From Desulfosarcina sp. (GTDB lineage Bacteria; Desulfobacterota; Desulfobacteria; Desulfobacterales; Desulfosarcinaceae): a stretch of DNA of 7,406 nucleotides. Shown one piece after another: positions 1-6,550 of the stretch. The notes under the pieces are model-generated. The model was not told the origin of the DNA, did no database searches, and saw nothing but the letters and a program-made list of their open reading frames with translations. The stretch's first letter is position 1. Each line of letters begins with the position of its first letter. The position numbers and the translations under genes were made by a program. The stretch is from positions 1 to 7,406 of the forward strand of contig JAGTUY010000457.1 in the NCBI GenBank assembly GCA_018224455.1, in the 5' to 3' direction.

Positions 1-1038
1 ATCGACTGCCACACCCATCTGGTGTACGCCGGCAATCGTGCCAGAGAATTCGCAATGCGGCTGGACGGCGCCACCTATGAAGCGATCGCCAGGAGCGGTG
101 GGGGCATCATCAGCACCGTAAATGCAGTCAGAAACGCCTCGGAAGCCGATCTGTACAGACAGTCCGCCGGTCGGTTGAAGGCCATGCTGGCCGAAGGGGT
201 GACCGCCGTGGAGATCAAATCCGGTTACGGACTGGATACAGAAAACGAGTTGAAGATGCTGCGGGTCGCCCGGCAGTTGGGCCGCGAATTCCCGGCCACC
301 GTCAAGGCGACGTTTCTGGGTGCGCATGCCCTGCCGCCGGAATACACGGGACGCCCGGACGCCTACATCGATCTGGTGGTGGACGAGATGATACCCGCCG
401 TTGCCGCCCAGGGTCTGGCAACAGCCGTGGATGCGTTCTGTGAACGGATTGCCTTCACCCCGGCACAGACCGGACGCGTCTTTACTGCCGCCCGGCAGCA
501 CGGTCTTCGTGTCAAACTGCATGCCGAACAGCTCAGCGACAGCGACGGGGCTGCTCTGGCAGCCAGGTTCGGTGCCTTGAGTGCCGATCACCTGGAACAC
601 CTGAGTGCAACCGGCGCGGCGGCCATGGCCGATGCCGGCACCGTGGCCGTGCTGCTTCCCGGGGCCTATTATTTCCTCAAGGAGACCCGCAAACCGCCGG
701 TGGATCTGCTGCGCAGGCAGGGGATTCCCATGGCCGTGTCCACCGACTGCAATCCCGGCACGAGCCCCACGACATCGCCGCTGCTCATGATGAATATGGC
801 CTGCGTCAATTTCGGACTCACCCCGGCCGAAGCCCTGGCCGGTTTTACCGTCAACGCTGCCAGGGCACTGGGCATGCAAGACCGGTGGGGAACCCTCGAG
901 GTCGGCAACCCGGCCGATTTCGCGGTGTGGGACATCGAAGAACCGGCCGAGCTGGCCTATCGCATGGGCGGCAATCCCTGCCGCCTGACCGTGAAGGGGG
1001 GCGAGATTGTTTTCCGCTCGTCGTCAACCGCTGAATAA
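1..1038 (+). CDS. hutI: Imidazolonepropionase, 5'-truncated by the window edge
   Basis: Hydrolyses 4-imidazolone-5-propionate to N-formimino-L-glutamate, the third step of histidine degradation, in the cytoplasm. The frame is open from base 1, so the gene enters from outside; 345 codons are present against about 410-420 for the family, so roughly 75 N-terminal residues are missing. The amidohydrolase fold is clear. The metal-binding DCHTH motif is at codons 2-6, KSGYGLD is near codon 75, and TFLGAHALPPEY lies near codon 105. LHAEQLSD carries the metal-ligand His at codon 174. SADHLEHLS has His197 and His200, and STDCNPGTSP has the metal-ligand Asp at codon 249. These correspond in order to the zinc ligands known for Bacillus subtilis HutI (two His of HxH, one His, one Asp). 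No other hut gene is visible in the window; upstream context is not available. No terminator is seen after the stop, and the next remnant starts 8 bases later. Confidence 0.96.
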   Translation: MDCHTHLVYAGNRAREFAMRLDGATYEAIARSGGGIISTVNAVRNASEADLYRQSAGRLKAMLAEGVTAVEIKSGYGLDTENELKMLRVARQLGREFPATVKATFLGAHALPPEYTGRPDAYIDLVVDEMIPAVAAQGLATAVDAFCERIAFTPAQTGRVFTAARQHGLRVKLHAEQLSDSDGAALAARFGALSADHLEHLSATGAAAMADAGTVAVLLPGAYYFLKETRKPPVDLLRRQGIPMAVSTDCNPGTSPTTSPLLMMNMACVNFGLTPAEALAGFTVNAARALGMQDRWGTLEVGNPADFAVWDIEEPAELAYRMGGNPCRLTVKGGEIVFRSSSTAE

Positions 1039-1045
1039 GGATGCC

Positions 1046-1529
1046 ATGTTTGAACTAACATCCATATACCTGGCGTTCACCGCCATCCTGGTGGTTTACG
1101 GTGCACAGGTCTGACCGTTTTTAGACGACCTCGGGTACGCAAAGGCTGTGCTGATTGCTTACGGTCCCATCCTCGCCGTACTGCCGCTGCAATTGCGCTT
1201 TTTGGGGCGGACGAACGCCGTTATGTTGGCAGCCGATACGCCTCAAATCTAAAGGAGATCCTGGACGCCCAGCTTGCCGCCATGGACGAGATCAGCCGGG
1301 GCAACCTCGAAAAGCAGGTGCCGATTCTATCCAGTGACGAATTTGCGCGCGTGGCCGAAAAAACCAACCTGATGATGCTGGGTCTGAAGGAAAGAGATTT
1401 CTGCAGGTCCAGTTTAAACAAATATATATCCCCGGAGATCAGCCGCAAGATTCTCAGTGACGCCATCGCTCCGTCCGGAGAAATTCTCGATGTGACCCGT
1501 TTATCGGTGATGAAATCGAGGCGGTGGGG
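1046..1529 (+). pseudogene. Decayed HAMP-domain class III adenylate/guanylate cyclase
   Basis: Remnant of a membrane-anchored cyclase, which would have made cAMP or cGMP from NTP. An ATG at 1046 follows AAGG (1037-1040) and begins a hydrophobic segment of 22 residues, then meets TGA at 1112-1114. The same frame continues after that stop with another hydrophobic stretch (AYGPILAVLPLQLRFLG, to about 1210) and ends at TAA near 1250. The homology then shifts to another frame: RYVGSRYASNLKEIL, a HAMP-like stretch (DEISRGNLEKQVP, 1285-1323), and the pre-catalytic linker with KYISPEISRKILSD (about 1420-1461) and GEILDVTR (to about 1500). A third frame then reads FIGDEIEAV (1500-1526), the later cyclase motif, and stops at 1530. 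The part between DVT and FIGDE, including the first metal Asp region, is missing, as is everything downstream. That makes three lesions: nonsense, frameshift and internal deletion. The family assignment rests on motif order and is fairly secure; whether the ancestor made cAMP or cGMP cannot be told. Confidence 0.75.
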
Positions 1530-1566
1530 TAAAGACAAAACGGAAATGAAAGGAAACACAGGTAAA

Positions 1567-1974
1567 ATGAGCATTCAAGCGCAAGTGAGATGGATTGATG
1601 ATCTGCAATTTGTGGCACGGGCTGGCAAGGGGCCTGCGGTGGTGATGGATACCTCGGAAAGCGGCGGCGGCGCCGGCCCCATGGAACTCATGCTGATGGC
1701 CACAGCGGGGTGCACGGCCATGGACGTGATCACGATTCTAAAGAAAAAACGCCTGAACGTGAGCGGATTCAAGATCAATATCTCCGGGGATAGAGCCGAG
1801 GAATACCCCAGACGCTTTACCGACATTACCATCGAGTATGTGGTCTTTGGAACGGATCTTAAACCCGAAGGCGTTCGGCAGGCCATCGACCTGTCGGAGA
1901 AAAAATACTGCGGCGCCATGGCCTCGCTCAATGCCCGGATCTCCCATACATTCCGGATTGAGCCCTCGGAATGA
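1567..1974 (+). CDS. OsmC/YhfA-family protein
   Basis: A 135-residue cytoplasmic protein of the OsmC/Ohr superfamily, closest in look to the YhfA-type subgroup. Family members that have been studied reduce organic hydroperoxides with two conserved cysteines; YhfA-type members are less well characterised, so the substrate is unknown here. Visible landmarks are VVMDTSESGGG (residues 25-35), the PMELMLMATAGCTAMDV helix with Cys49, KPEGVRQAIDLSEKKYC with Cys115, and the ISHTFRIE terminus. Both cysteines of the family are present. The ATG at 1567 is chosen because the alignable family sequence begins within a few residues; an AGGA lies at 1551-1554, 12 bases away, so the ribosome site is only moderate. 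An in-frame ATG at 1546 and the longer frame back to 1282 exist, but that extension is cyclase remnant. No promoter is apparent between the pseudogene and this gene. Confidence 0.9.
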   Translation: MSIQAQVRWIDDLQFVARAGKGPAVVMDTSESGGGAGPMELMLMATAGCTAMDVITILKKKRLNVSGFKINISGDRAEEYPRRFTDITIEYVVFGTDLKPEGVRQAIDLSEKKYCGAMASLNARISHTFRIEPSE

Positions 1975-2080
1975 ATACCTGCCGTTAAAACCGACGCCCT
2001 GAGCGGGAACAAAAAAACTATTGTCCCCGGCCGGCGTGTCGTGCAATTGTGCAGCCTTTGCCAAATCAACCAACCCGATA

Positions 2081-2085
2081 GAGGA
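2081..2085 (+). promoter_or_regulatory. Ribosome binding site of hisHF
   Basis: GAGGA ends five bases before the ATG at 2091 and fixes the start; the protein begins at the usual first residues of HisH, so no upstream extension is needed. The rest of the gap since the OsmC-family gene (1975-2080) shows no convincing promoter or terminator. Confidence 0.6.
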
Positions 2086-2090
2086 CGCCA

Positions 2091-3662
2091 ATGATTACCC
2101 TGCTGGACTATGGTGCGGGAAATGTGCGCAGTGTGACCAACGCCATCGAAAAGTTGGGCGAACGGATCACGGTCGCCCAAACCGGCCGCGACATCCTGAA
2201 CGCCGAAAAGCTGGTTTTTCCCGGGGTGGGAAACTTCGGCAGCGTGATGCAGATCCTCAGGCAAAAGCAATTCGTGGAGCCGCTTTTGGGCTATCTGGGA
2301 TCCGGGCGTCCGTTTCTCGGGATCTGCGTGGGGATGCAGGCCTTGTTTGAGGGCAGCGACGAAGCGCCGGCGGAGAGGGGGTTGGGTATTCTGCCCGGCC
2401 GGGTGAAACGCTTCGACGTCGCCCTGGCCGTTCCCCATATCGGCTGGAACGGCATCGGCGTCAAACAGCCCACGGACCTGTTCGACACGCTGCAGGGCGA
2501 CGAGAAATTCTACTTTGTGCATTCCTACCACGCCGTGGCCGACGATCCGAAGGTGGTGCTGGCCACGACCGATTACGGTTACCCGTTTGTCAGCGCGGTT
2601 CAAAAGGGCAGTATCCAGGGCACCCAGTTCCATCCGGAGAAAAGCGGGGCTTCCGGCCTGACCCTGCTGGAGAATTTCATTCGCCAGGGGTGTGGTGCGG
2701 CGATCCCGGCTAAATGCCCGCCGCAGACCCGCCTGGCCAAGCGCATCATCGCCTGTCTGGATGTGCGCGCCAACGACCGGGGTGATCTGGTGGTCACCAA
2801 GGGCGACCAGTACGATGTGAGGGAAGACGGCAACGTGCGCAACCTGGGCAAACCGGTAGAGCTGGCCGGACGCTACTTCGAGGAAGGGGCCGATGAAATC
2901 ACTTTTCTGAACATCACCGGGTTCCGGGATTTCCCCTTGGAAGACATGCCCATGATCGAGGTTCTCAAAGAAACGTCTAAACATGTGTTCGTGCCGCTGA
3001 CCATCGGCGGCGGCATCCGGGATTACACCGACAAGAACGGCCGCACCTACACGGCCCTGCAAGTGGCGGCCGAGTACTTTCGTTCCGGGGCGGACAAGAT
3101 CTCCATCGGCAGTGAGGCGGTGGATGTCGTCGAGGCGGTTCTGAAGACCGGCCAACCGACCGGCAGGAGCGCCATCGAGCAGATCTCCCACGTATACGGC
3201 AATCAAGCCGTGGTCATTTCCATCGATCCCCGCCGCGTCTATGTGGATTCGCCGGATCAGACGCCTCATGCCACCATCGAAACGGCCATACCCGGCCCCC
3301 GGGGTCAGCGGTACTGCTGGTTTCAGTGCACCGTGAAAGGCGGACGGGAAGGGCGGGATGTGGACGCCGTGACCCTGGCCCGGACGTGTGAAAAATTGGG
3401 AGCAGGGGAGATCCTGCTCAACTGCATCGACCGTGACGGCACCAACCGGGGCTTTGACATCGAGCTGATCAACGCCGTCAAACAGTCGGTCAGCATCCCG
3501 GTGATCGCCTCGAGCGGGGCCGGCTGCGAAGCCCACTTTGCCGACGTCTTCGAACAGACCGATGTCGAATCGGCCCTTGCCGCCGGCATCTTTCATCGGC
3601 GCGAAGTGCCCATCTCAGCAGTCAAGGCCTTTCTCAAGGGCAAGGTCGAGATTCGGCCGTAA
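2091..3662 (+). CDS. hisHF: Bifunctional imidazole glycerol phosphate synthase, HisH-HisF fusion
   Basis: One 523-residue chain carries both halves of IGP synthase. The N-terminal glutaminase (about 1-203) releases ammonia from glutamine. The C-terminal cyclase (about 215-523) condenses it with PRFAR to give imidazole glycerol phosphate and AICAR, in histidine and, indirectly, purine synthesis. HisH shows LLDYGAGNVRSV at the start, the nucleophile Cys79 in GICVGMQAL, and His181/Glu183 in QFHPEKSG. HisF shows RIIACLDV with catalytic Asp224, LTIGGGIRD, and the second catalytic Asp379 in AVVISIDPRRV. CIDRDGT and VIASSGAG follow. The HisF half has the long inserts of fungal and plant HIS7 (DYTDKNGRTYTALQVAAEYF; GRDVDAVTL region), absent from short bacterial HisF of about 255 residues. 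No stop or start separates the halves; the join is about 15 residues around AAIPAKCPPQTR. The ATG is preceded by GAGGA (2081-2085) at 5 bases. No other his gene is adjacent. All catalytic residues look intact, so activity is likely. Confidence 0.96.
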   Translation: MITLLDYGAGNVRSVTNAIEKLGERITVAQTGRDILNAEKLVFPGVGNFGSVMQILRQKQFVEPLLGYLGSGRPFLGICVGMQALFEGSDEAPAERGLGILPGRVKRFDVALAVPHIGWNGIGVKQPTDLFDTLQGDEKFYFVHSYHAVADDPKVVLATTDYGYPFVSAVQKGSIQGTQFHPEKSGASGLTLLENFIRQGCGAAIPAKCPPQTRLAKRIIACLDVRANDRGDLVVTKGDQYDVREDGNVRNLGKPVELAGRYFEEGADEITFLNITGFRDFPLEDMPMIEVLKETSKHVFVPLTIGGGIRDYTDKNGRTYTALQVAAEYFRSGADKISIGSEAVDVVEAVLKTGQPTGRSAIEQISHVYGNQAVVISIDPRRVYVDSPDQTPHATIETAIPGPRGQRYCWFQCTVKGGREGRDVDAVTLARTCEKLGAGEILLNCIDRDGTNRGFDIELINAVKQSVSIPVIASSGAGCEAHFADVFEQTDVESALAAGIFHRREVPISAVKAFLKGKVEIRP

Positions 3663-3691
3663 TCGAGTTTGAAGGCGCTCATGTGTTCAGG

Positions 3692-3734
3692 CAATCCAAG
3701 GCAGCATTCGCCGAAACCGGCAATGCCTGGATTG
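3692..3734 (+). other. Imperfect stem-loop after hisHF
   Basis: The arms CAATCCAAGGCA (3692-3703) and TGCCTGGATTG (3724-3734) pair with one bulged A. The interior can pair further through GCATT/AATGC or GCCG/CGGC around an AAA loop at 3714-3716. It lies about 30 bases after the hisHF stop and before the lipoprotein ribosome site. No T-run follows, so it is not a standard intrinsic terminator. It could be a transcript-end or processing hairpin, or chance. Confidence 0.35.
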
Positions 3735-3767
3735 GCGTGGCATCATAGATGAAAAGGGGTATTGAAA

Positions 3768-4391
3768 ATGCGGAAATTTGAAACGACACGGTTCATGGCA
3801 GCCCTTGCCTTCGCGATCGTCGCCTGTTCCGGTTCGAGCGCTCGAATGATTCAAACCCATATGGAGGAGACGCGCGTGGGCAGGCCGATCAAGGATGTGC
3901 TGATCATTGCCATTCTTGACAATCAAGAAATCAGGGTGGTTCTTGAAAAACATTTCCAGGACTGGCTCAAGGTGAAGGGCGTTGACGCAATCATCAGCGC
4001 CGATTTGCTTCCCATGAATGCGGGCACCAAGCTGGAAAAAGAGGCCATTGCTGCGGTCGTCGACAAATATGAAAACGACACCATCTTGATCACCCGTCTG
4101 GTTGGGGTGGAGGCGTCCGAGGTATTCAGTCGTGATCGGCCGCAGTATTTTTTCAACTACTACGGGTTTTACAATTATGGTTTGGCATATGTGACTTGGC
4201 CCACCGTATACGGTGAAAAGGTCAAATTCAGTGTTGAAACCGCGCTATACGACGTGAAGACGGAATCACCGATCTGGGCAGGTGAATCGCAGCTCAAAAA
4301 TCCGAAAACCACAGGGCTGGCCATCGGTCAGGTTGTCGATATGGTGATTAAGGAGCTTGAAAAAAATGGGTTGCTGCCCAAAGCGCCTTAG
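3768..4391 (+). CDS. Putative lipoprotein of unknown function
   Basis: A 207-residue protein I cannot assign to a named function. The N-terminus is a lipoprotein signal: Arg/Lys at 2-3, a hydrophobic stretch AALAFAIVA, and a lipobox ending at Cys20 followed by Ser. The mature protein would therefore be lipid-anchored in the periplasm, probably in the outer membrane (inferred from the +2 residue). The mature part has VLIIAIL (44-50), then a helix-rich segment. A notable aromatic patch follows (about 127-148: PQYFFNYYGFYNYGLAYVTW). ETALYDVKTESPIWAGES comes next, and a C-terminal helix with VVDMVIKELEKNGLL. This order resembles small lipoproteins seen near DUF4136-like families, but that is only an impression. 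The ATG at 3768 is preferred over TTG at 3762 because AAGGGG (3754-3759) lies 8 bases before it. The gene ends 12 bases from the stop of the convergent flavin reductase, with no room for a terminator between them. Confidence 0.82.
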   Translation: MRKFETTRFMAALAFAIVACSGSSARMIQTHMEETRVGRPIKDVLIIAILDNQEIRVVLEKHFQDWLKVKGVDAIISADLLPMNAGTKLEKEAIAAVVDKYENDTILITRLVGVEASEVFSRDRPQYFFNYYGFYNYGLAYVTWPTVYGEKVKFSVETALYDVKTESPIWAGESQLKNPKTTGLAIGQVVDMVIKELEKNGLLPKAP

Positions 4392-4403
4392 AACCATTGT
4401 CGG

Positions 4404-4877
4404 CTATTGCTTCCCTGTATAGCAGCCTTCGTAATCCAACGTGCAAAGGGGTCGTTTTGCCCCATTGAAAACGGCGTAAACCACCTGGCCGACGAACAGG
4501 GTGTGGTTGCCCGGTTTCAGTGTTTGTCGAATACGGCACTCCACACTGCCGATGCAGTCGGCCAGGACCGGGCACCCGGTCACGCCGTTGCGCCAGGCCA
4601 AGGCGTCAAATTTAGATCCGGGGTCCGAGCCTTTGAATTGAGCCAATAGATCTTTTTGCTCCCGGGCGAGAATATGCAGAGCGAAATGGCCGCTTTTCTG
4701 CAAAAGGTCATGGGAGTAGCGGTTGGGATGAACAGCCACCATGATCAACGGGGGGTCGTAGGACACTTGGCTTACCCAGGAGGCGATCATACCGTTGATC
4801 GTGTCGCCATGCCGGGTGGTGATCACATAAATCCCATAGGTCATGCTTGCCAGATATTTAGGCAGTTCTTCGTTCAT
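4404..4877 (-). CDS. Flavin reductase-like FMN-binding protein (flavoredoxin type)
   Basis: A 157-residue protein of the flavin reductase-like domain family, a split-barrel fold that binds FMN. Members either reduce flavin with NAD(P)H or, as flavoredoxin in Desulfovibrio, shuttle electrons between redox proteins. The sequence shows the family layout: YGIYVITTRHGDTINGMIAS near residues 14-33, WVSQVSYDPPLIMVAVHP (34-51), then HDLLQKSGHFALHIL. Near the end come VECRIRQ and HTLFVGQVV. Length is at the short end of the family and close to the minimal domain. The ATG at 4877 is fixed by AAGGAGG (on this strand; 4882-4888) with a tight four-base spacing. It is divergent from the winged-helix ferredoxin gene across a 212-base gap, which suggests a shared redox function (inference). 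Enzyme versus electron carrier cannot be decided from sequence. Confidence 0.88.
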   Translation of the reverse strand: MNEELPKYLASMTYGIYVITTRHGDTINGMIASWVSQVSYDPPLIMVAVHPNRYSHDLLQKSGHFALHILAREQKDLLAQFKGSDPGSKFDALAWRNGVTGCPVLADCIGSVECRIRQTLKPGNHTLFVGQVVYAVFNGAKRPLCTLDYEGCYTGKQ

Positions 4878-4881
4878 GATC

Positions 4882-4888
4882 CCTCCTT
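4882..4888 (-). promoter_or_regulatory. Strong ribosome binding site of the flavin reductase gene
   Basis: The minus strand reads AAGGAGG-GATC-ATG. The full-length complement to the 16S tail decides the start at 4877, although the four-base spacing is shorter than usual. Confidence 0.7.
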
Positions 4889-4922
4889 GCTCAAAAATAA
4901 GGATCAGGGTTCAGGGCAAGGC

Positions 4923-4981
4923 ATGCAACGGCGAAAAAGCCGAGCATACATGTAGTGTGTGAGTATTTTTAGCCGTTGCAT
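4923..4981. repeat. Long inverted repeat in the divergent intergenic region
   Basis: The left arm ATGCAACGGCGAAAAA (4923-4938) is matched by the right arm TTTTTAGCCGTTGCAT (4966-4981), with 15 of 16 positions paired. The 27-base loop (4939-4965) contains the palindrome TACATGTA (4947-4954). The left arm also has an internal GGC-GAAAAA-GCC hairpin (4930-4941). Just outside, CAGGGTTCAGGG (4905-4916) is a small tandem-like motif. The element lies between two divergent ribosome sites, so a terminator role is unlikely. A dispersed repeat (REP- or MITE-like) or an operator would fit better. Whether it recurs in the genome cannot be seen here. Confidence 0.6.
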
Positions 4982-5074
4982 AACGCCGCTGTGGGTACTT
5001 AGACTATTTTTGAGATAAACATTATCGTGTGATCCCTGTAGCGAATCTACGGCAACCCTCGCGACCATACACCC

Positions 5075-5082
5075 AAAGGAGG
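5075..5082 (+). promoter_or_regulatory. Ribosome binding site of the winged-helix ferredoxin gene
   Basis: AAAGGAGG sits seven bases before the ATG at 5090 and selects that codon over the TTG at 5087. Confidence 0.75.
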
Positions 5083-5089
5083 CAGGTTG

Positions 5090-6253
5090 ATGACGAATAT
5101 GACCTTGTCGGAAAAATTTAAACGCGCGGCCGGCGTCATCTGCCGTCAGGGGCTGGTTCAATTTCCGGTCACCGACACGGCCGTCACCATCATCCAGCGT
5201 GTGGTCGGTGACTGCTCGGACGAACTGGACCTGATCGTCGCTTTCCGTGAAAAGCCTTCCCAGACCATGAACCAGCTGGTCGCCTCCAGCGGATTCTCAG
5301 AGGAAACAATCATCCGGCTGACCGACAGGTTGGCTAAAAAGGGGCTCGTTTTCAATCAACCCAGCTCCAAGGGGGTAATGGTCTATCGGCTCCTGCCGCT
5401 GATGATGGTCGGCCTGATGGAGTATAAATTCATGGGGGTGCTGACCGGCAGCGAGGCGGAAAAAGAGCTTGCCATGCTGTTCGAGCGCCTGCTTTCAGAA
5501 CTTCGGGATCAGACCCAAGACCATTACGACACGCTGGTGTCCCTCTTCACCGCGGCGCCTGCTGTGGACCGGACCGTGCCGGCCAAACAAACGGCCGACG
5601 GTAAAGCCATCCGGATCATTCCGATTGACCAACCCCTGGATTCCTCCGAGGCGTTCGTCCTGCCGAGCCAGACGGTCGAAGCGATCATCAACAAGTTTGA
5701 TGATATCGCCGTGGGGCACTGCTTCTGCCGCCAGCGGCGGAGCCTGCTGGGGGATGCATGCAACACGAATGCGCCCGTGTTGAACTGCTTTTCCTTCGGC
5801 AAATCGGCTCGGCATACCAGCGCCCAGGGGTTTGCCAGGAAAGTCACCCGCGAGGAGGCCCTGAAAATCCTGAGGGAAGCGGAGCAGGCCGGGTTGATCC
5901 ACAAGGCCTTTCATCCAGGGTCCAGGGAATCCAACCCGGAGACCAGCATCTGCAACTGCTGCAAGGATTGCTGCGATACCCTGAGAATCTGGCGGGATGG
6001 AACCCTGCCGATGATCAATTCCACCTATCACCTCTCGATGATCGATGTGGATGTTTGCACGGGATGTGGTATCTGCCTTGAGTGGTGTCCTACCGATGCC
6101 ATTGCCCTCAATGAAGACGGGGTGGCCCAGCGGGATGAAGGCGCCTGTCTTGGCTGCGGGGTTTGCGCCCGGTTCTGTCCGGAATCGGCGATCTCGCTGA
6201 AGACGGGTTTAAGAAAGGTCTTCATCCTGCCTCCGCGATTGCGCGTCGCGTAG
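5090..6253 (+). CDS. Winged-helix / double 4Fe-4S ferredoxin-domain protein
   Basis: A 387-residue cytoplasmic protein with no signal peptide or membrane segment. Residues about 40-115 look like a winged helix of MarR type: LDLIVAFREKPSQTMNQLVA, then SGFSEETIIRLTDRLAKKGLV as the recognition region. A helical link follows (about 122-155). The middle part has an uncommon cysteine set: HCFCRQR (C211, C213), C224, C233, and SICNCCKDCCD (C288, C290, C291, C294, C295). These could bind a further metal centre. The C-terminus carries two standard ferredoxin motifs, CTGCGICLEWCP (C323-C333) and CLGCGVCARFCP (C353-C363), each ready for one [4Fe-4S] cluster. The likely role is redox-sensing regulation or electron transfer; the substrate is unknown. 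Proteins with this CxC...CNCC plus ferredoxin layout are, to my knowledge, common but uncharacterised in anaerobic Desulfobacterota. It stands alone on this strand, divergent from the flavin reductase gene. No terminator is evident after the stop. Confidence 0.85.
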   Translation: MTNMTLSEKFKRAAGVICRQGLVQFPVTDTAVTIIQRVVGDCSDELDLIVAFREKPSQTMNQLVASSGFSEETIIRLTDRLAKKGLVFNQPSSKGVMVYRLLPLMMVGLMEYKFMGVLTGSEAEKELAMLFERLLSELRDQTQDHYDTLVSLFTAAPAVDRTVPAKQTADGKAIRIIPIDQPLDSSEAFVLPSQTVEAIINKFDDIAVGHCFCRQRRSLLGDACNTNAPVLNCFSFGKSARHTSAQGFARKVTREEALKILREAEQAGLIHKAFHPGSRESNPETSICNCCKDCCDTLRIWRDGTLPMINSTYHLSMIDVDVCTGCGICLEWCPTDAIALNEDGVAQRDEGACLGCGVCARFCPESAISLKTGLRKVFILPPRLRVA

Positions 6254-6348
6254 AAGCGGTCGAGATGGCATCCCGGTTCGGTTGATGAAAACGGCGGCTT
6301 GGTCAGACAATTAAGGCGTCTTGCGATAGCCGACATCATCGTAATATT

Positions 6349-6504
6349 TCATTCTTGCCGGTTGGCTGTTACCATTTGGCCTCCATCTTTATCTGTGATT
6401 TGACCGCGATAGTAACGTATTCCCGCGGTTTGCCGAGGGTAGGGTTCCATACCGCCCTCTGTTCCCGTGAAAGTCGAACCTTTTTCATCGACCCTCAGCA
6501 GCGG
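6349..6504 (-). pseudogene. Possible short ORF or gene remnant, unknown
   Basis: The minus strand is open for 51 codons after a TAA and ends in TGA at 6349-6351. An ATG at 6450 would give 33 residues, preceded by a weak purine-rich AGAGGG. The end of the peptide, IRYYRGQITDKDGGQM, has a natural-looking composition, but I recognise no family. It may be the tail of a decayed gene, a small protein, or chance. Confidence 0.2.
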
Positions 6505-6550
6505 TTAGCCAGATGCAGTAAGCTGGTTTTTTCCTGTCCACCGTATGGTC

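Noticed and set aside
1112..1114. In-frame TGA read as selenocysteine
   Set aside because: The context is a hydrophobic segment of a gene with two further lesions, no selenocysteine insertion hairpin is evident, and a C-to-T change from CGA explains it simply.
1575..3596. A 673-codon open frame on the minus strand
   Set aside because: It is the antisense shadow of the OsmC-family gene and hisHF, caused by GC-rich codon use. It has low-complexity composition, no recognisable domain, and both sense genes are secure.
4407..4955. Plus-strand frames opposite the flavin reductase gene
   Set aside because: They are shadows of the minus-strand gene, with no ribosome site or recognisable domain.
4923..4981. 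Inverted repeat as an intrinsic terminator
   Set aside because: It lies between divergent starts, so neither neighbouring gene ends there, and the loop is long.
5495..6031. Minus-strand frame of 178 codons inside the ferredoxin-domain gene
   Set aside because: It is opposite a gene with clear cysteine motifs and a strong ribosome site, and shows no family features.
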